This document shows positions 9,245 through 18,316 of a stretch of DNA of 64,000 nt, in pieces; within the stretch, counting starts at the first letter, position 1, and each line of letters starts with the position of its first letter. The position numbers were made by a program, and so were the translations under genes. Where the stretch lies: the NCBI RefSeq assembly GCF_000374805.1, contig NZ_KB895347.1, forward strand, positions 1-64,000. Reading direction: 5' to 3'. Under the pieces are notes generated by a model, which saw only the letters and a list, made by a program, of their open reading frames with translations, was not told where the DNA came from and ran no database searches. This DNA is from Chitiniphilus shinanonensis DSM 23277. GTDB taxonomy: Bacteria > Pseudomonadota > Gammaproteobacteria > Burkholderiales > Chitinibacteraceae.

Positions 9245-11658
9245 CCCGACATCCCTTCGCCAGCGTCGCGCTGGCCGCGCTGACCATGGCCGGCGCGCTG
9301 CACGCCGCGCCCGCCGTCACCGCCCAGGCGGTGGAGATCCGCCGCACCACCGACGGCATTCCCCACCTGCGCGCCGCCAACTGGCACGCGCTGGGGCGCG
9401 GCGTCGGCTATGTGCAGGCCGAGGACGCGCTGTGCACCCTGGCCGAAGCCTTCGTCACCTACGAAGGCCGCCGCAGCTGGTTCTTCGGCGCCGACGGCCG
9501 CCCCGAGCGCCTGTCCACCTTCGGCCGCCCGACCAACCTGGAACTGGATTTCTTCTGGCGCGGCTTCGCCGACGACGCCGTGCTCCAGGCGTACCGCAGC
9601 ACCCAGCCGGCGGAACTGAACCAGCTGATCGAAGGCTACGCCGCCGGCTACAACCGTTACCTGGCCGACGCGCGTCGCGCCGGCAACGGCCCGCGCGCCT
9701 GTCTGGACCAGCCGTGGGTGCGCGAGATCAGCGCCGCCGACATTTACCGCCGCATGTATTCGGCGCAACTGGCGGCCGGCCTGGCGCGCTTCATCCCCGA
9801 GATCGTCAACGCCCGCCCGGCCGCCGCGCCGGCGCAGGCCGACGGCGGCGACGCGCTGCGTCACAAGCTGTCGATGCGCGTGGGCGACGAACCGGGGCTG
9901 GGCAGCAACGCGCTGGCGCTGGGCGGCCAGGCCACCGCCGGCCACGGCGCGGTGCTGTTCGGCAACCCGCACTGGTACTGGGGCGGGCCGGACCGCTTCT
10001 ACCAGATGCACCTCAGCATCCCCGGCAAGCTCAACGTCGCCGGCGTGGCGTTCCTCGGCATCCCGGTGGTGATGATCGGCTTCAACGAGCACGTCGCCTG
10101 GAGCCACACCGTGTCGGCGGCGCGCCGCTTCGGCCTGTTCGACCTGACCCTGGCCGACACGCCCGAGCGCTACCGGGTGGGCGACCGCGTCGAGCCGATG
10201 CGCGCCGTGCCGGTCAGCGTGCCGGTGCATCGGGCCGACGGCAGCGCCGGCAGCGAAACGCGGGTGCTGCATCGCACCCGCTACGGCCCGGTGATCGACC
10301 TGGGCGGCCACCACCCGGCCTTCGGCTGGAGCGCGCACAAGACGCTGGCGATCCGCGACGTGAACGCCGACAACTTCCGCATCTTCCGCAACTTCTTCTA
10401 CTGGAACCAGGCGCGCTCGCTGGACGACTTCATCGCCATCCAGCGCCGCGAAGGCGCCGTGCCCTGGGTGAACACGGTGGCCATCGGCCGCAACGATGCC
10501 CGGGTGTGGTACGGCGACGTCGGCAACGCGCCCAACGTGCCGGACGCGCTGCGCGCGCGCTGCGGCACCGCGCTGGGCCAGGCATTCGCCACCGTGGACC
10601 CGCTGACCCCGGTGCTGGACGGCAGCCGCGCCGACTGCAACTGGCTGGACGAAGCGGGCGCCGCGCAAGCCGGCGCCATGCCCACCGCCCGCCTGCCCGG
10701 CCTGCTGCGCACCGACTACGTGGCCAACATGAACGACAGCTACTGGCTGGCCAACGCCGCCCAGCCGCTGGAGGGCTTTCCCGCCGTGCTCGGCGGCGAG
10801 CGCCAGCCGCTGTCGCTGCGCACCCGGCTCGGCCACGCCATCGCCCGATCCTTCGTCGCCAGGCCGGAAAGCGCCACCCCGGCGCTGCTGCGCCGGCTGG
10901 AACGGCAGGCGCTGGATGCGCAGGCGTATTCGGCGACGCTGTTCAAGGACGACGCGCTGCGCGGCGCCTGCACCCAGCCGGTGGTGACGCTGCGCGCCGA
11001 ACCGGTGCGGGTGGCGGCGCAGGGCGACACGATCACGCCGCCCGCGCCGCACCAGGTCGAGGTCGCCCCGGCCTGCCGCGTGCTGCGCGCCTGGGACAAC
11101 GCCGGCAGCGCCGACGCCCGCGGCGCGCTGCTGTGGGAGGCGTTCTGGGAGCGGGTGGAGCAGACCCCCGAGGCCGAGCGCTATCGCGTGCCGTTCGCCA
11201 GCGACACCCCGCTGACCACGCCCAGCGGCCTCAAGCTGAGCGAGGACGCGCTGCAACAGGCGTTGGCCGGCGCGGTCGAGGCGCTGGCGGCGCAGGGCAT
11301 CGCGCCCGACGAAGCGCTGGGCGCGCGTCGCTTCGTCGCCAGCGGCGGCGACAGGCTGCCGCTGTACGGCGGCTGCCACGTCACCGGCTACTTCACCGTG
11401 ACCTGCGGCCTGGCGGACGACGGCCACGTCGGCCCCGACGCGGTGGCCAACAGCTATCTGCAAGTGGTGCGTTTCGCCCGCGACGGCGTCGAGGCCCACA
11501 CCCTGCTGGCGCACGGCCAGGACGAAGACGCCGTGCGCGGCGGCGCCGGCAGCGCCCCGGTGCGACGCTACGCCGCCAAGGACTGGCTGCGCTTCCCGTT
11601 CACCGAAGCGGCGATCCGGCGCGATGCCAACTTTAGCCGCAAGGTGCTGGCACCTTGA
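9241..11658 (+). CDS. PvdQ-like penicillin-acylase-family N-terminal nucleophile hydrolase
   Basis: 805-residue secreted Ntn hydrolase. A signal peptide (SVALAALTMAGALHAAPA) is followed by the small-chain region (VEIRRTTDGIPHLRA, then GYVQAEDALCTLAEAF). A linker precedes the autoproteolytic site GLGSNALAL, where Ser222 would become the N-terminal nucleophile of the large chain. GNPHWYWGGPDRFYQMHL follows, as in PvdQ and related acyl-homoserine-lactone acylases. PvdQ removes the fatty acyl chain from the pyoverdine precursor in the periplasm. Position directly after a PvdF-like gene and near a PvdE-like exporter argues for siderophore maturation over quorum quenching. Length and architecture are complete. 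Confidence 0.87.
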   Translation: MTRHPFASVALAALTMAGALHAAPAVTAQAVEIRRTTDGIPHLRAANWHALGRGVGYVQAEDALCTLAEAFVTYEGRRSWFFGADGRPERLSTFGRPTNLELDFFWRGFADDAVLQAYRSTQPAELNQLIEGYAAGYNRYLADARRAGNGPRACLDQPWVREISAADIYRRMYSAQLAAGLARFIPEIVNARPAAAPAQADGGDALRHKLSMRVGDEPGLGSNALALGGQATAGHGAVLFGNPHWYWGGPDRFYQMHLSIPGKLNVAGVAFLGIPVVMIGFNEHVAWSHTVSAARRFGLFDLTLADTPERYRVGDRVEPMRAVPVSVPVHRADGSAGSETRVLHRTRYGPVIDLGGHHPAFGWSAHKTLAIRDVNADNFRIFRNFFYWNQARSLDDFIAIQRREGAVPWVNTVAIGRNDARVWYGDVGNAPNVPDALRARCGTALGQAFATVDPLTPVLDGSRADCNWLDEAGAAQAGAMPTARLPGLLRTDYVANMNDSYWLANAAQPLEGFPAVLGGERQPLSLRTRLGHAIARSFVARPESATPALLRRLERQALDAQAYSATLFKDDALRGACTQPVVTLRAEPVRVAAQGDTITPPAPHQVEVAPACRVLRAWDNAGSADARGALLWEAFWERVEQTPEAERYRVPFASDTPLTTPSGLKLSEDALQQALAGAVEALAAQGIAPDEALGARRFVASGGDRLPLYGGCHVTGYFTVTCGLADDGHVGPDAVANSYLQVVRFARDGVEAHTLLAHGQDEDAVRGGAGSAPVRRYAAKDWLRFPFTEAAIRRDANFSRKVLAP

Positions 11659-11736
11659 AATGAAGCCCGGCGAGTACCCCGACCGGGGCGCGGCCGGGTT
11701 CCCACCATGCCGCTCGCCAGGACCGCCAGGGCTCGC

Positions 11737-11850
11737 CACGAGCGTAGCGAGGCCCCCTCGCGGCGGCGAGGGCGGGGGGAGTGGGATCGATCAGGAAGGG
11801 CCGGTACCCGTGCGCCACCGCGATTGAGTCCCCGGCTTTGCCGGGGGCAT
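11737..11850 (+). repeat. Family D intergenic repeat, copy 1
   Basis: Contains GAGCGTAGCGAGGCCCCCTC followed by a CGGCGGCGAGGGCGGGGGGAG stretch and ends in a CCCCGGCTTTGCCGGGGGC hairpin. The same blocks in the same order recur at 44087. It lies between the convergent acylase and FhuF genes and its terminal hairpin could end transcription, though no T run follows. Confidence 0.7.
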
Positions 11851-11875
11851 GCGGGCGCTGGTTGATCGCAGCAGG

Positions 11876-12616
11876 TCAACGAGTCTGAAGGCCCGCCAAG
11901 GGACATGCTCCGCAGTAGCCCTCGCCGGGCAGCAGGTAATAGAGGCAGCACTGGCGATGCAGGGTGAACGGCGCGGGGCCGCCGTTGGGGCAGGGCACGC
12001 TGCGCTGGCGGGCGTGCATCGGGTTGCGGGCGCCGTCGGGCCACATCGGCTGCGCCAGCAGCAGCGCACGATCGGCCAGCAGCTGGGGCAGCGGCCCGAT
12101 CTGCCCCAGCGCCTGGTCGAGGATGCCTTCCAGATAGCGCGCGGCGCTGCCCCAGGCGATCTTGCGCGGCAGGCGCGCCCGAGCGGCCAGCGCGTCGAAC
12201 AGGGGGGCCAGGTGCCGGTGCAGCAGCGGGCCGTAGCGCGTCAGCGTCTCGCTGCCGGGCAGGGCGTGACCCTCATGCGGCAGATAGAACGTCAGCGGCG
12301 TGCCGTCGGCGTCGCAGCGCAGCGACACCTCGTCCGGCGCCAGCGGAAAACAGTGCTGCAACACGCTGGCGGCCGCCGCCGCGCCCGGCAGCAGCGCCCA
12401 CAGGTAATCCATGGCCCAGGCCGACGCCACCGCGCGCCGATCCGGCCCGACGACGCCGCGCCGCCGGGCCTGGCGCGCCAGGATGTCGTCCAGCAGATCG
12501 CCGTCGTCCAGCAAGCGGGCCAGCGGGATCGCATCGGCGGGCGGCGGGGCGCAGACCAGCGGTTCGGCATAGGCGGCCCAGTCGCCGCGGAACAGCGGTT
12601 GCAGCAGCGGAATCAT
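11876..12616 (-). CDS. FhuF-like siderophore-iron reductase
   Basis: 246-residue protein with the FhuF C-terminal 2Fe-2S site: CC near residue 223 and CGAC near residue 237 (CCLYYLLPGEGYCGACPL), the CCx10Cx2C arrangement. FhuF-type proteins act in the cytoplasm or at the inner membrane and release iron from imported hydroxamate siderophores by reduction. The middle part carries a PHEGH segment and a long helical body consistent with the family. It is transcribed divergently from the exporter gene, with repeat copy A3 in between. Presence here suggests that at least part of the ferric siderophore is brought into the cytoplasm. Confidence 0.87.
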   Translation of the reverse strand: MIPLLQPLFRGDWAAYAEPLVCAPPPADAIPLARLLDDGDLLDDILARQARRRGVVGPDRRAVASAWAMDYLWALLPGAAAAASVLQHCFPLAPDEVSLRCDADGTPLTFYLPHEGHALPGSETLTRYGPLLHRHLAPLFDALAARARLPRKIAWGSAARYLEGILDQALGQIGPLPQLLADRALLLAQPMWPDGARNPMHARQRSVPCPNGGPAPFTLHRQCCLYYLLPGEGYCGACPLAGLQTR

Positions 12617-12698
12617 GCGTGGTGCCCGGCGGGGCGCGGGAGGGAGTCGGCCATGTCCTGCCAGACGGATTGGGGCACGTGGTGTTTAGGGCGCTGGA

Positions 12699-12836
12699 AG
12701 GGTTTTGTCCACCACGCAAAGAGCGGTCCTGGCAAGAAGCGCGAAACGCAGACAGTACGTGTAGTACGGCAAGTTTCAGCTCGGCGCCCCCGCGCGACGC
12801 CGCCAGGAGGGTTTTGTCAGCCGCGCTAAACGGCGC
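12699..12836 (-). repeat. Family A dispersed intergenic repeat, copy 3 (reverse orientation)
   Basis: Reverse-oriented relative to copies 1, 2, 4 and 5. Shared core (GCGGTCCTGGCAAGAAGCGC, GAAACGCAGACAGTAC, GCCAGGAGGGTTTTGTC). One end is the usual GGGTTTTGTCAGCCGCGC. The other is GGGTTTTGTCCACCACGC, so both ends read GGGTTTTGTC on the same strand, unlike the inverted ends of the other copies. Lies between the divergent fhuF-like and exporter genes. Confidence 0.8.
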
Positions 12837-12887
12837 GGGCCGTTGCTCGTCTTCATCAGGGTCGCCCATCGTTCCAAGGTCCCGCCC

Positions 12888-14534
12888 GTGCTCGCCTACC
12901 TGCTTCGCCAAGCCCGTTCCTCCCTGATCGCCGCCACGCTGGCCAGCGTGGTCGCCGGGGTGTGCAGCGTGTTGCTCGTCACCCAGATCAACGCCGCGCT
13001 CACCGCGCCCGACCAGGCGGCGCGCGCGGCGCTGGCGTGGCGCTTTGCCGCCATCGCCGTGGCCGCCGCGCTGGCGCACACGATCTCCGCCGTGCTGTTC
13101 GAGCGGCTGAGCATCCAGGCGCATGCCCGCCTGCGGCGCTTCATCGCCGACAAGACCATCGCCGCCTCGTTCCGCCAGCTGGAGGAGATCGGCGGGCCGC
13201 GCGTGCATTCGGCGCTGTCGGAGCACAGCGCCAGCGTGGCGTCGTTCTTCGTCAACATCCCGGTGATCCTGGTCAACGCCATCATCGTGCTCGGCGGGCT
13301 GGCCTACCTGGCGTGGCTGTCGTGGCCGGTGTTCCTGGTGGCGGTGGGAGTGATCGGCCTGGGCTCGCTGGGCTACCACCTGGCGCACCTCAAGGCGATC
13401 CGCCACCTGGACGTGGCCGCCCGCGAGCAGGACCACCTGTTCGGGCACTTCCGCTCGCTGGTGGACGGCGCCAAGGAGCTGCGGCTGCACGCGGCCAAGC
13501 GCGCGCGCTTCGGCGACGAGGTGCTGGGCGCGTCGATCGACGTGGTGCGGCGCGAGCGCGAGCGCGGCATGTCGGTCTTCCTGGCCGCGTCGGGCTGGGG
13601 CAGCTTCCTGATCTACGCCTTCATCGGGCTGGTGCTGTTCTCGCTGGTGGGCGACGCGCCGGACAGCGCGCGGGTGATGACCGGCTTCGCGCTGATCTTC
13701 ATCTACCTGATGGCGCCGCTGGAAGGGCTGCTGCTCAGCCTGCCGCGCGCCAACCTGGCGCGGGTGTCGGCGCGACGCATCGAGGAGATCACCCGCGCGC
13801 TGACCGCGGCCGAGGAGGCCCCCGCCGCCGGCGCCGCGCCGCGCTTCGAGCGCCTGGCGCTGCGCGGCGTGGCCCACCGCTACTTCCACGAAGGCATGGA
13901 CGACCTGTTCACCCTGGGGCCGGTGGACCTGTCGTTCGCGCCGGGCGAACTGGTGTTCCTGGTGGGCGGCAACGGCAGCGGCAAGACCACGCTGGCCAAG
14001 CTGCTGGTGGGCCTGTACGCGCCGGAGCACGGCGAGATACTGCTCGACGGCGCACCGGTGGATGACCGCGACCGCTATCGCCAGAGCTTCTCCGCCATCT
14101 TCTCGGATTTCCACCTGTTCGACCGCCTGCTGGACGCGGCGTCGGCCGACCTGGACCAGCGCGGCAACCGCCTGCTGGAACGGCTGCACCTGCATCACAA
14201 GGTGCGGGTGCGCGACGGCGCCTTCACCACCCGCGCGCTGTCGCAGGGCCAGCGCAAGCGGCTGGCGCTGGTGGTGGCGTACCTGGAGGATCGCCCGTTC
14301 CTGGTGTTCGACGAATGGGCCGCCGACCAGGACCCGCTGTTCAAGGACGTGTTCTACCGCGAGCTGTTGCCGGCGCTGAAGGCGCAGGGCAAGACGGTGC
14401 TGGTGATCTCGCACGACGACCGCTACTTCGATCTGGCCGACCGGCTGATCCGCATGGAAAGCGGCCAGGTGACCGCGGTGGAACAGCGCGCGGCCGAAGC
14501 GGCGGTCGGGCGCGAGGCGGCGATCCCGCAATAG
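12888..14534 (+). CDS. PvdE-like cyclic peptide/siderophore export ABC transporter
   Basis: 548-residue half-transporter with fused domains, length almost equal to PvdE. The N-terminal six-helix region spans about residues 1-300. The ATPase has Walker A GGNGSGKTT, signature LSQGQRKRL and Walker B FLVFDEWAADQDP, where the atypical EWAADQDP is shared with the PvdE/SyrD family. PvdE moves the acylated siderophore precursor from the cytoplasm into the periplasm for maturation by PvdQ, whose homologue is encoded 1.2 kb away. I prefer the GTG at 12888, which gives MLAYLLRQ; the frame is open back to a TTG at 12843, but that reads out of the repeat flank. The SD is weak (AAGGT). Confidence 0.86.
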   Translation: MLAYLLRQARSSLIAATLASVVAGVCSVLLVTQINAALTAPDQAARAALAWRFAAIAVAAALAHTISAVLFERLSIQAHARLRRFIADKTIAASFRQLEEIGGPRVHSALSEHSASVASFFVNIPVILVNAIIVLGGLAYLAWLSWPVFLVAVGVIGLGSLGYHLAHLKAIRHLDVAAREQDHLFGHFRSLVDGAKELRLHAAKRARFGDEVLGASIDVVRRERERGMSVFLAASGWGSFLIYAFIGLVLFSLVGDAPDSARVMTGFALIFIYLMAPLEGLLLSLPRANLARVSARRIEEITRALTAAEEAPAAGAAPRFERLALRGVAHRYFHEGMDDLFTLGPVDLSFAPGELVFLVGGNGSGKTTLAKLLVGLYAPEHGEILLDGAPVDDRDRYRQSFSAIFSDFHLFDRLLDAASADLDQRGNRLLERLHLHHKVRVRDGAFTTRALSQGQRKRLALVVAYLEDRPFLVFDEWAADQDPLFKDVFYRELLPALKAQGKTVLVISHDDRYFDLADRLIRMESGQVTAVEQRAAEAAVGREAAIPQ

Positions 14535-14614
14535 CCGAGGGTCGCGGAGCGGGGCCGGAAAGGCCCGGTCCATCCGCCGGCGCGCATGGCCCGCGCCGGC
14601 TCATCGAAATCGAT

Positions 14615-14950
14615 TCAGTGCCAGAGCGCGGCGCCGAGCAGCGCCAGCGCCGCGCCGCCGCAGGCCAGCCAGCCCAGCGGCGCCACGCGGCGCGGGCGGT
14701 AGCTCAGCAGCAGCACCAGCGCCACCGCGCTGGCGGTCAGCATGCCCACCCACGTCACCACGCCCTGCGGGCCGCCGGTCACGGCCAGCGCGAACGAGGC
14801 GGCCAGCAGCAGCCAGCCCGCGCCGCGCAGCCATTGCGCGCGTCGCGGCGAGGGCGCGCGGCCGAACACCTCGCGATGGTGGCCGTCCATGCCCAGGCAC
14901 AGCGCGCTGAACGCGGCATAGCTGGCGAAGAGCGCGGCCAGCGGCATCAT
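14615..14950 (-). CDS. DUF3325 domain inner-membrane protein
   Basis: 111-residue protein with three or four hydrophobic segments, the pattern of DUF3325 proteins, including the motif CLGMDGHHREVFG after the first helix. The start ATG at 14950 overlaps the stop of the PepSY gene (ATGA). It is the last gene of the DUF3649-PepSY-DUF3325 operon, an arrangement repeatedly found next to siderophore receptors. The likely role, by analogy with the small partners of FpvG in Pseudomonas, is to assist an inner-membrane ferric siderophore reductase; this is inference. Confidence 0.8.
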   Translation of the reverse strand: MMPLAALFASYAAFSALCLGMDGHHREVFGRAPSPRRAQWLRGAGWLLLAASFALAVTGGPQGVVTWVGMLTASAVALVLLLSYRPRRVAPLGWLACGGAALALLGAALWH

Positions 14951-16515
14951 GGGGTGTCCTCCAGCAGACGGGTGCCGGCGCGCGGCGTGTCGCGCGGGGC
15001 GATGGCGGGGCGACCGGCCGTGCGGCGGAACTTGTAGCCGGCCCAGCCCAGCGCGGCGGCGGCGGCCAGCGCGGTCAGCTCGAAACCGGCCTCGACCCAG
15101 CGGCCATGCAGCAGCGCGCCGGGCAACCAGTGGCCGGTGGTCAATGCGCTGACCAGCGGCAGCAGCGCGAACAGCGCCGCGCCCAGCCACAGCTGCACCG
15201 GCCAGGCGGCGCGCGCCGGACGCAGCGCGGCGTGCACGGCGGCCAGCGCCCACGCGCCGAAGAAGCACAGCACCTCGGCCTGCGCCCGTTGCGGCTGCGC
15301 CAGCGGCAGCAGCCGGTTGCCCCAGAAGAAGGCGGCGATGGCGAGCGGCAGGCCGGCGATGGCGGCCACGTTCAGCGCCTCGACCACGCGGGTGCCGACG
15401 CCGACGCGGCCGGCCTTGGCGTCGCGCTGGCGCCGCTTCACCGTCCACAGCACCAGCCCGCTGGCGATCATCAGACTGCCGGCGATCCCGCACAGGAAAT
15501 ACAGCCAGCGCAGCCCGCTGTCGGCAAAGCGCGCGGTGTGCAGGCCATACACCACGTCGTGGGTCAGCGCGGCGGCGCGCGGTGCGTCCATCACCTGCAA
15601 CAGCCTGCCGTTGGTGCCGTCGAACACCGCCATGGCGCCGACAATGCGCAATTGCGCGGTGTCGGTCTGGAGCACGCTCACCCGCGCATTGGCGTCGCCC
15701 GGCGCACCGACCACCACCACCCCGATGTCGCCGTCGCCCCAGTGCCGGCGCGCGGCGTCGGCCAGCGGCCCCAGCGGCTGCAACGGCCGGGCGATGCCGG
15801 CCGGCGCCAGCACCGGGGGCTCGCCGCCGCGCTCGGCGTAGAAGGCGGCGCTGTCCTGACCGTAACGGGCGTCGAGCGCGGCCGGCATGGTCAGCGCCAT
15901 CAGCGTGATTACGCCGCTGTAGGTGATCACCAGGTGGAACGGCAGCGCCAGCACGCCCAAGGCGTTGTGCGCATCCAGCCAGGCGCGCTGCGCGGCTTTT
16001 TTCGGGCGGAAGGTGAAGAAATCCTTGAAGAAGCGGCGATGGGTGACGATGCCGCTGACCAGCACCACCAGCATCGCCATCCCGGCCAGGCTGGCCAGCC
16101 AGCGGCCCCACGGGTACGGCATCTGCAATTCGAAATGGAAGCGGTAGAAGAACTCGCCGCCCAGCGTGTCGCGCTGCGCCACCGGCTGGCGGGTGTTGGG
16201 ATCAAGCCGCGCATCGTGCCAGTTGCCATCGCGCCCGGCCCAGTACAGCGCCAGCGCGCCGTCGCGCGCGGTGGGCAGGCGGATGAACCAGCGCGCCGCG
16301 TCGGCCGCGTGGCCTCGCAGATACTGCTCGGCGGCGTCGAGCGCGCGGCCCTGATCCACCGGCGCGATCACGGCGTCCGGCCGCATCCACTGGGTGATCT
16401 CGGGCCGGAACACCGCCAGCGTGCCGGTGACGAATATGGCGAACAGCAGCCAGCCGGCGACCAGCCCGGCCCAGTTGTGCAGCCACGCCATACGCTGCCG
16501 GAAACCGCCTTTCAC
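14947..16515 (-). CDS. PepSY-associated TM protein, probable inner-membrane ferric siderophore reductase
   Basis: 522-residue membrane protein of the PepSY-TM family. The first helix carries MAWLHNWAGLVAGWLLFAIF with the typical conserved His. Periplasmic PepSY segments follow (YRFHFELQMPYPWGRW, then DAHNALGVLALPFHLVITYSG with further conserved His residues). A second helix pair and a four-helix C-terminal extension complete it. These His-rich helices bind haem in relatives, and FpvG of Pseudomonas uses such a protein to reduce ferripyoverdine in the periplasm. Translation starts at the GTG at 16515, overlapping the stop of the DUF3649 gene (GTGA); no independent SD is needed. A Fur-like box precedes the operon. 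Confidence 0.85.
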   Translation of the reverse strand: MKGGFRQRMAWLHNWAGLVAGWLLFAIFVTGTLAVFRPEITQWMRPDAVIAPVDQGRALDAAEQYLRGHAADAARWFIRLPTARDGALALYWAGRDGNWHDARLDPNTRQPVAQRDTLGGEFFYRFHFELQMPYPWGRWLASLAGMAMLVVLVSGIVTHRRFFKDFFTFRPKKAAQRAWLDAHNALGVLALPFHLVITYSGVITLMALTMPAALDARYGQDSAAFYAERGGEPPVLAPAGIARPLQPLGPLADAARRHWGDGDIGVVVVGAPGDANARVSVLQTDTAQLRIVGAMAVFDGTNGRLLQVMDAPRAAALTHDVVYGLHTARFADSGLRWLYFLCGIAGSLMIASGLVLWTVKRRQRDAKAGRVGVGTRVVEALNVAAIAGLPLAIAAFFWGNRLLPLAQPQRAQAEVLCFFGAWALAAVHAALRPARAAWPVQLWLGAALFALLPLVSALTTGHWLPGALLHGRWVEAGFELTALAAAAALGWAGYKFRRTAGRPAIAPRDTPRAGTRLLEDTP

Positions 16516-16823
16516 CGCACCGCCCCCAGCGCCGCCAGCCCGCCCAGCAGCGCCGTGCCCAGCACCAGCCCCACCCAGGCATGCCAGGCGCGCCGCACGC
16601 AGAACACCCACAGCGCCGCGCCGCCGTACACCAGGAACGACAGCAACGTCGCCGTCAGCACCGCCTCGCTGCGCGCCAGCGGCAACCAACGCCCGGCGCA
16701 GGCGGCGAAGGCATAGGCCAGCGCATAGCCGCCGACAATGGCGGCCACGGCGCGCGACGCCACGCCGAGACGATACGAATGCGCCACCGTGGAGGGCGCG
16801 GAGGTCGGACTTGGGCCGGGCAT
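16512..16823 (-). CDS. DUF3649 domain protein, iron-uptake-associated
   Basis: 103-residue protein with three hydrophobic helices. It begins with VASRAVAAIVGGYALAYAFA and ends with LLSFLVYGGAALWVFCVRRAWHAW, the signature layout of DUF3649 proteins. First gene of the three-gene operon; its stop overlaps the GTG of the PepSY gene. No good SD precedes the ATG at 16823. A palindromic Fur-like site lies 23 bases upstream. Function is unknown at the molecular level; the association with siderophore reductases is from gene neighbourhood. Confidence 0.8.
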   Translation of the reverse strand: MPGPSPTSAPSTVAHSYRLGVASRAVAAIVGGYALAYAFAACAGRWLPLARSEAVLTATLLSFLVYGGAALWVFCVRRAWHAWVGLVLGTALLGGLAALGAVR

Positions 16824-16845
16824 GGGGGATGGGAGGCAAGCTAAA

Positions 16846-16860
16846 CAAGAATGATTCTTG
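16846..16860 (-). promoter_or_regulatory. Putative Fur box before the DUF3649-PepSY-DUF3325 operon
   Basis: CAAGAATGATTCTTG is a perfect 7-1-7 palindrome apart from its central base, with the GAATGATTC core common in proteobacterial Fur operators. It lies immediately upstream of the first gene. Confidence 0.6.
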
Positions 16861-16865
16861 ATATT

Positions 16866-17504
16866 GCCGTGAGTTGGGGTGGGGAGGCAAGCGGGGGAGG
16901 GGGCGACAGTACCCCCGGCGTTGCGGCTGCTGAGCGAGCCGATGTTCCAGATGCATGCGCCGATGGCGGGGAGCCGCTGTGGCCAGACCTGGCGATGGGA
17001 CGTAACCTTGCGGATGTCGGGCTTGCTGAACGCGGGAAGGCTGGATGCGAACCAGGAGAAGTGCCGGGCTGCGCGGATTGCCGGGCGATGAAGCGTTTGA
17101 CGCAGGTCGATGCCCTACCCGCATCTGGGCACGACACGGATGAAGAGCTTGGCTGGGGACTGGGATTGATGGCGGGCCATTAAGGATAAATTTGGGCAAC
17201 GGAGTTTCGAGCTGTCAATAACCGATATTTTCTATAAAACTCAAAGAAATAGGAGGTTTTAAAGGGTGATGATATAGCGTGAAACTCACACGTGCAGATT
17301 CGAGTGGAACGGGTTGTACGTGCCGAGGTCTTCCACCTAGCCTCGGCCGGGGCCAGGACTTCACCCACATTGAACACGTCGGCGCTAGAACGAACGCCTG
17401 CTTGAGCAATTAGCTACGAATTTTCCGCAGCGAAGCGAAGACAGCTGCATTAGCTGGATGCATTTGTTGGATTTACTCTTTTAGGATATGGACAATCCTG
17501 CAAG
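16866..17504. other. Gene-free stretch spanning the GC drop at the island's left edge
   Basis: No convincing gene. The first part (to about 17180) is GC-rich and has open frames on both strands without recognisable protein features. From about 17180 the sequence becomes AT-richer, matching the island to its right. I see no copy of the tRNA-Ser 3' end here that would mark a left attachment site. Confidence 0.5.
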
Positions 17505-18311
17505 CTAGAATCCAGCAATCGATAGCCAGCTCTGGAAAATGTCTGGAGTTAATTTGTGCGCCCGTATCTGGATATCCTCTCTGGTGTAGAAAGATTCTTC
17601 AGTTCGGTTTTGCCATTCGATTGAACTGCCCGGCGAGCCTTCAAATACCACCCCAACCACACTTGGTGGCGCATCGGCAAAGTGACAGTAGACTGCACCG
17701 CCGCTCATTCCACTAAAGTAGTATGAGTTCTCCTGTTCTAATGACGAAGCCATTAGGAAGGACACATCGTTTGGTCCGATAGGTCTTGTCAACTCTGCTG
17801 TCACACTAATGAGAGGGGCTTGCACAAGACCCTCACTCTCAGTCTTGTGTTCGGTTGGATATCCAAAAGCCACCGGGCACTTAAGGTCAGCCCAAGTTGG
17901 TTCAATCCACGAGTCCAAATCAATTGCAATCTTCCCTTTTGCTTCCATGTTAATTGAAGCAAAAGCCGCATCGAGTCTTACTATTGCTATATCTGGCAGA
18001 CTGGGGTCAGATAATCGGAGCGAGCGAAACAGGCTTTTGTAACCGGATTGGTCGAAAAAGCCAAATTGATAAATAACCCGCTGTAGGCCGTGAACAGTTA
18101 ACCATTTTGGTGGATTCGAAGAGAACTGATAGTCATAAATATGCGCACACGTCACACCGTAAAGGCCACCTCTGTAGCTTATATAGGTAATCGTGCCATT
18201 CGCTTTTTCGATTGTGTGTCCACCGCTCATCCATGGCGGGGACAAAAATAATGGCTCTGAGTGCGTGCCTGCGATTTTATGCAACATTTCTAGGGAAAAT
18301 GGTGTATCCAT
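17505..18311 (-). CDS. Trypsin-like serine protease (last gene of the candidate defence operon)
   Basis: 268-residue protein with a complete trypsin-like triad: His57 in VTCAHIYD, Asp107 in PDIAIVRLD and Ser203 in GMSGGAVY. There is no signal peptide, so it is presumably cytoplasmic, like the peptidases found in several phage-defence systems. The start at 18311 lies 5 bases after the stop of the HEPN gene, indicating co-transcription. A clear SD is not seen. Codon use and GC are lower than in the flanking chromosome. The substrate is unknown; it could activate or degrade one of the operon partners, or a host protein, on infection. Fold assignment is good; role is inference. Confidence 0.8.
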   Translation of the reverse strand: MDTPFSLEMLHKIAGTHSEPLFLSPPWMSGGHTIEKANGTITYISYRGGLYGVTCAHIYDYQFSSNPPKWLTVHGLQRVIYQFGFFDQSGYKSLFRSLRLSDPSLPDIAIVRLDAAFASINMEAKGKIAIDLDSWIEPTWADLKCPVAFGYPTEHKTESEGLVQAPLISVTAELTRPIGPNDVSFLMASSLEQENSYYFSGMSGGAVYCHFADAPPSVVGVVFEGSPGSSIEWQNRTEESFYTREDIQIRAHKLTPDIFQSWLSIAGF

Positions 18312-18316
18312 TGCGA

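Noticed and set aside
11659-11875. Possible small gene between the acylase and FhuF genes
   Set aside because: Open frames there coincide with the family D repeat and have no SD.
16851-17183. A 110-codon plus-strand frame in the gap left of the island
   Set aside because: No SD, no recognisable motif, and overlapping open frames on the other strand of similar quality; GC bias explains them.
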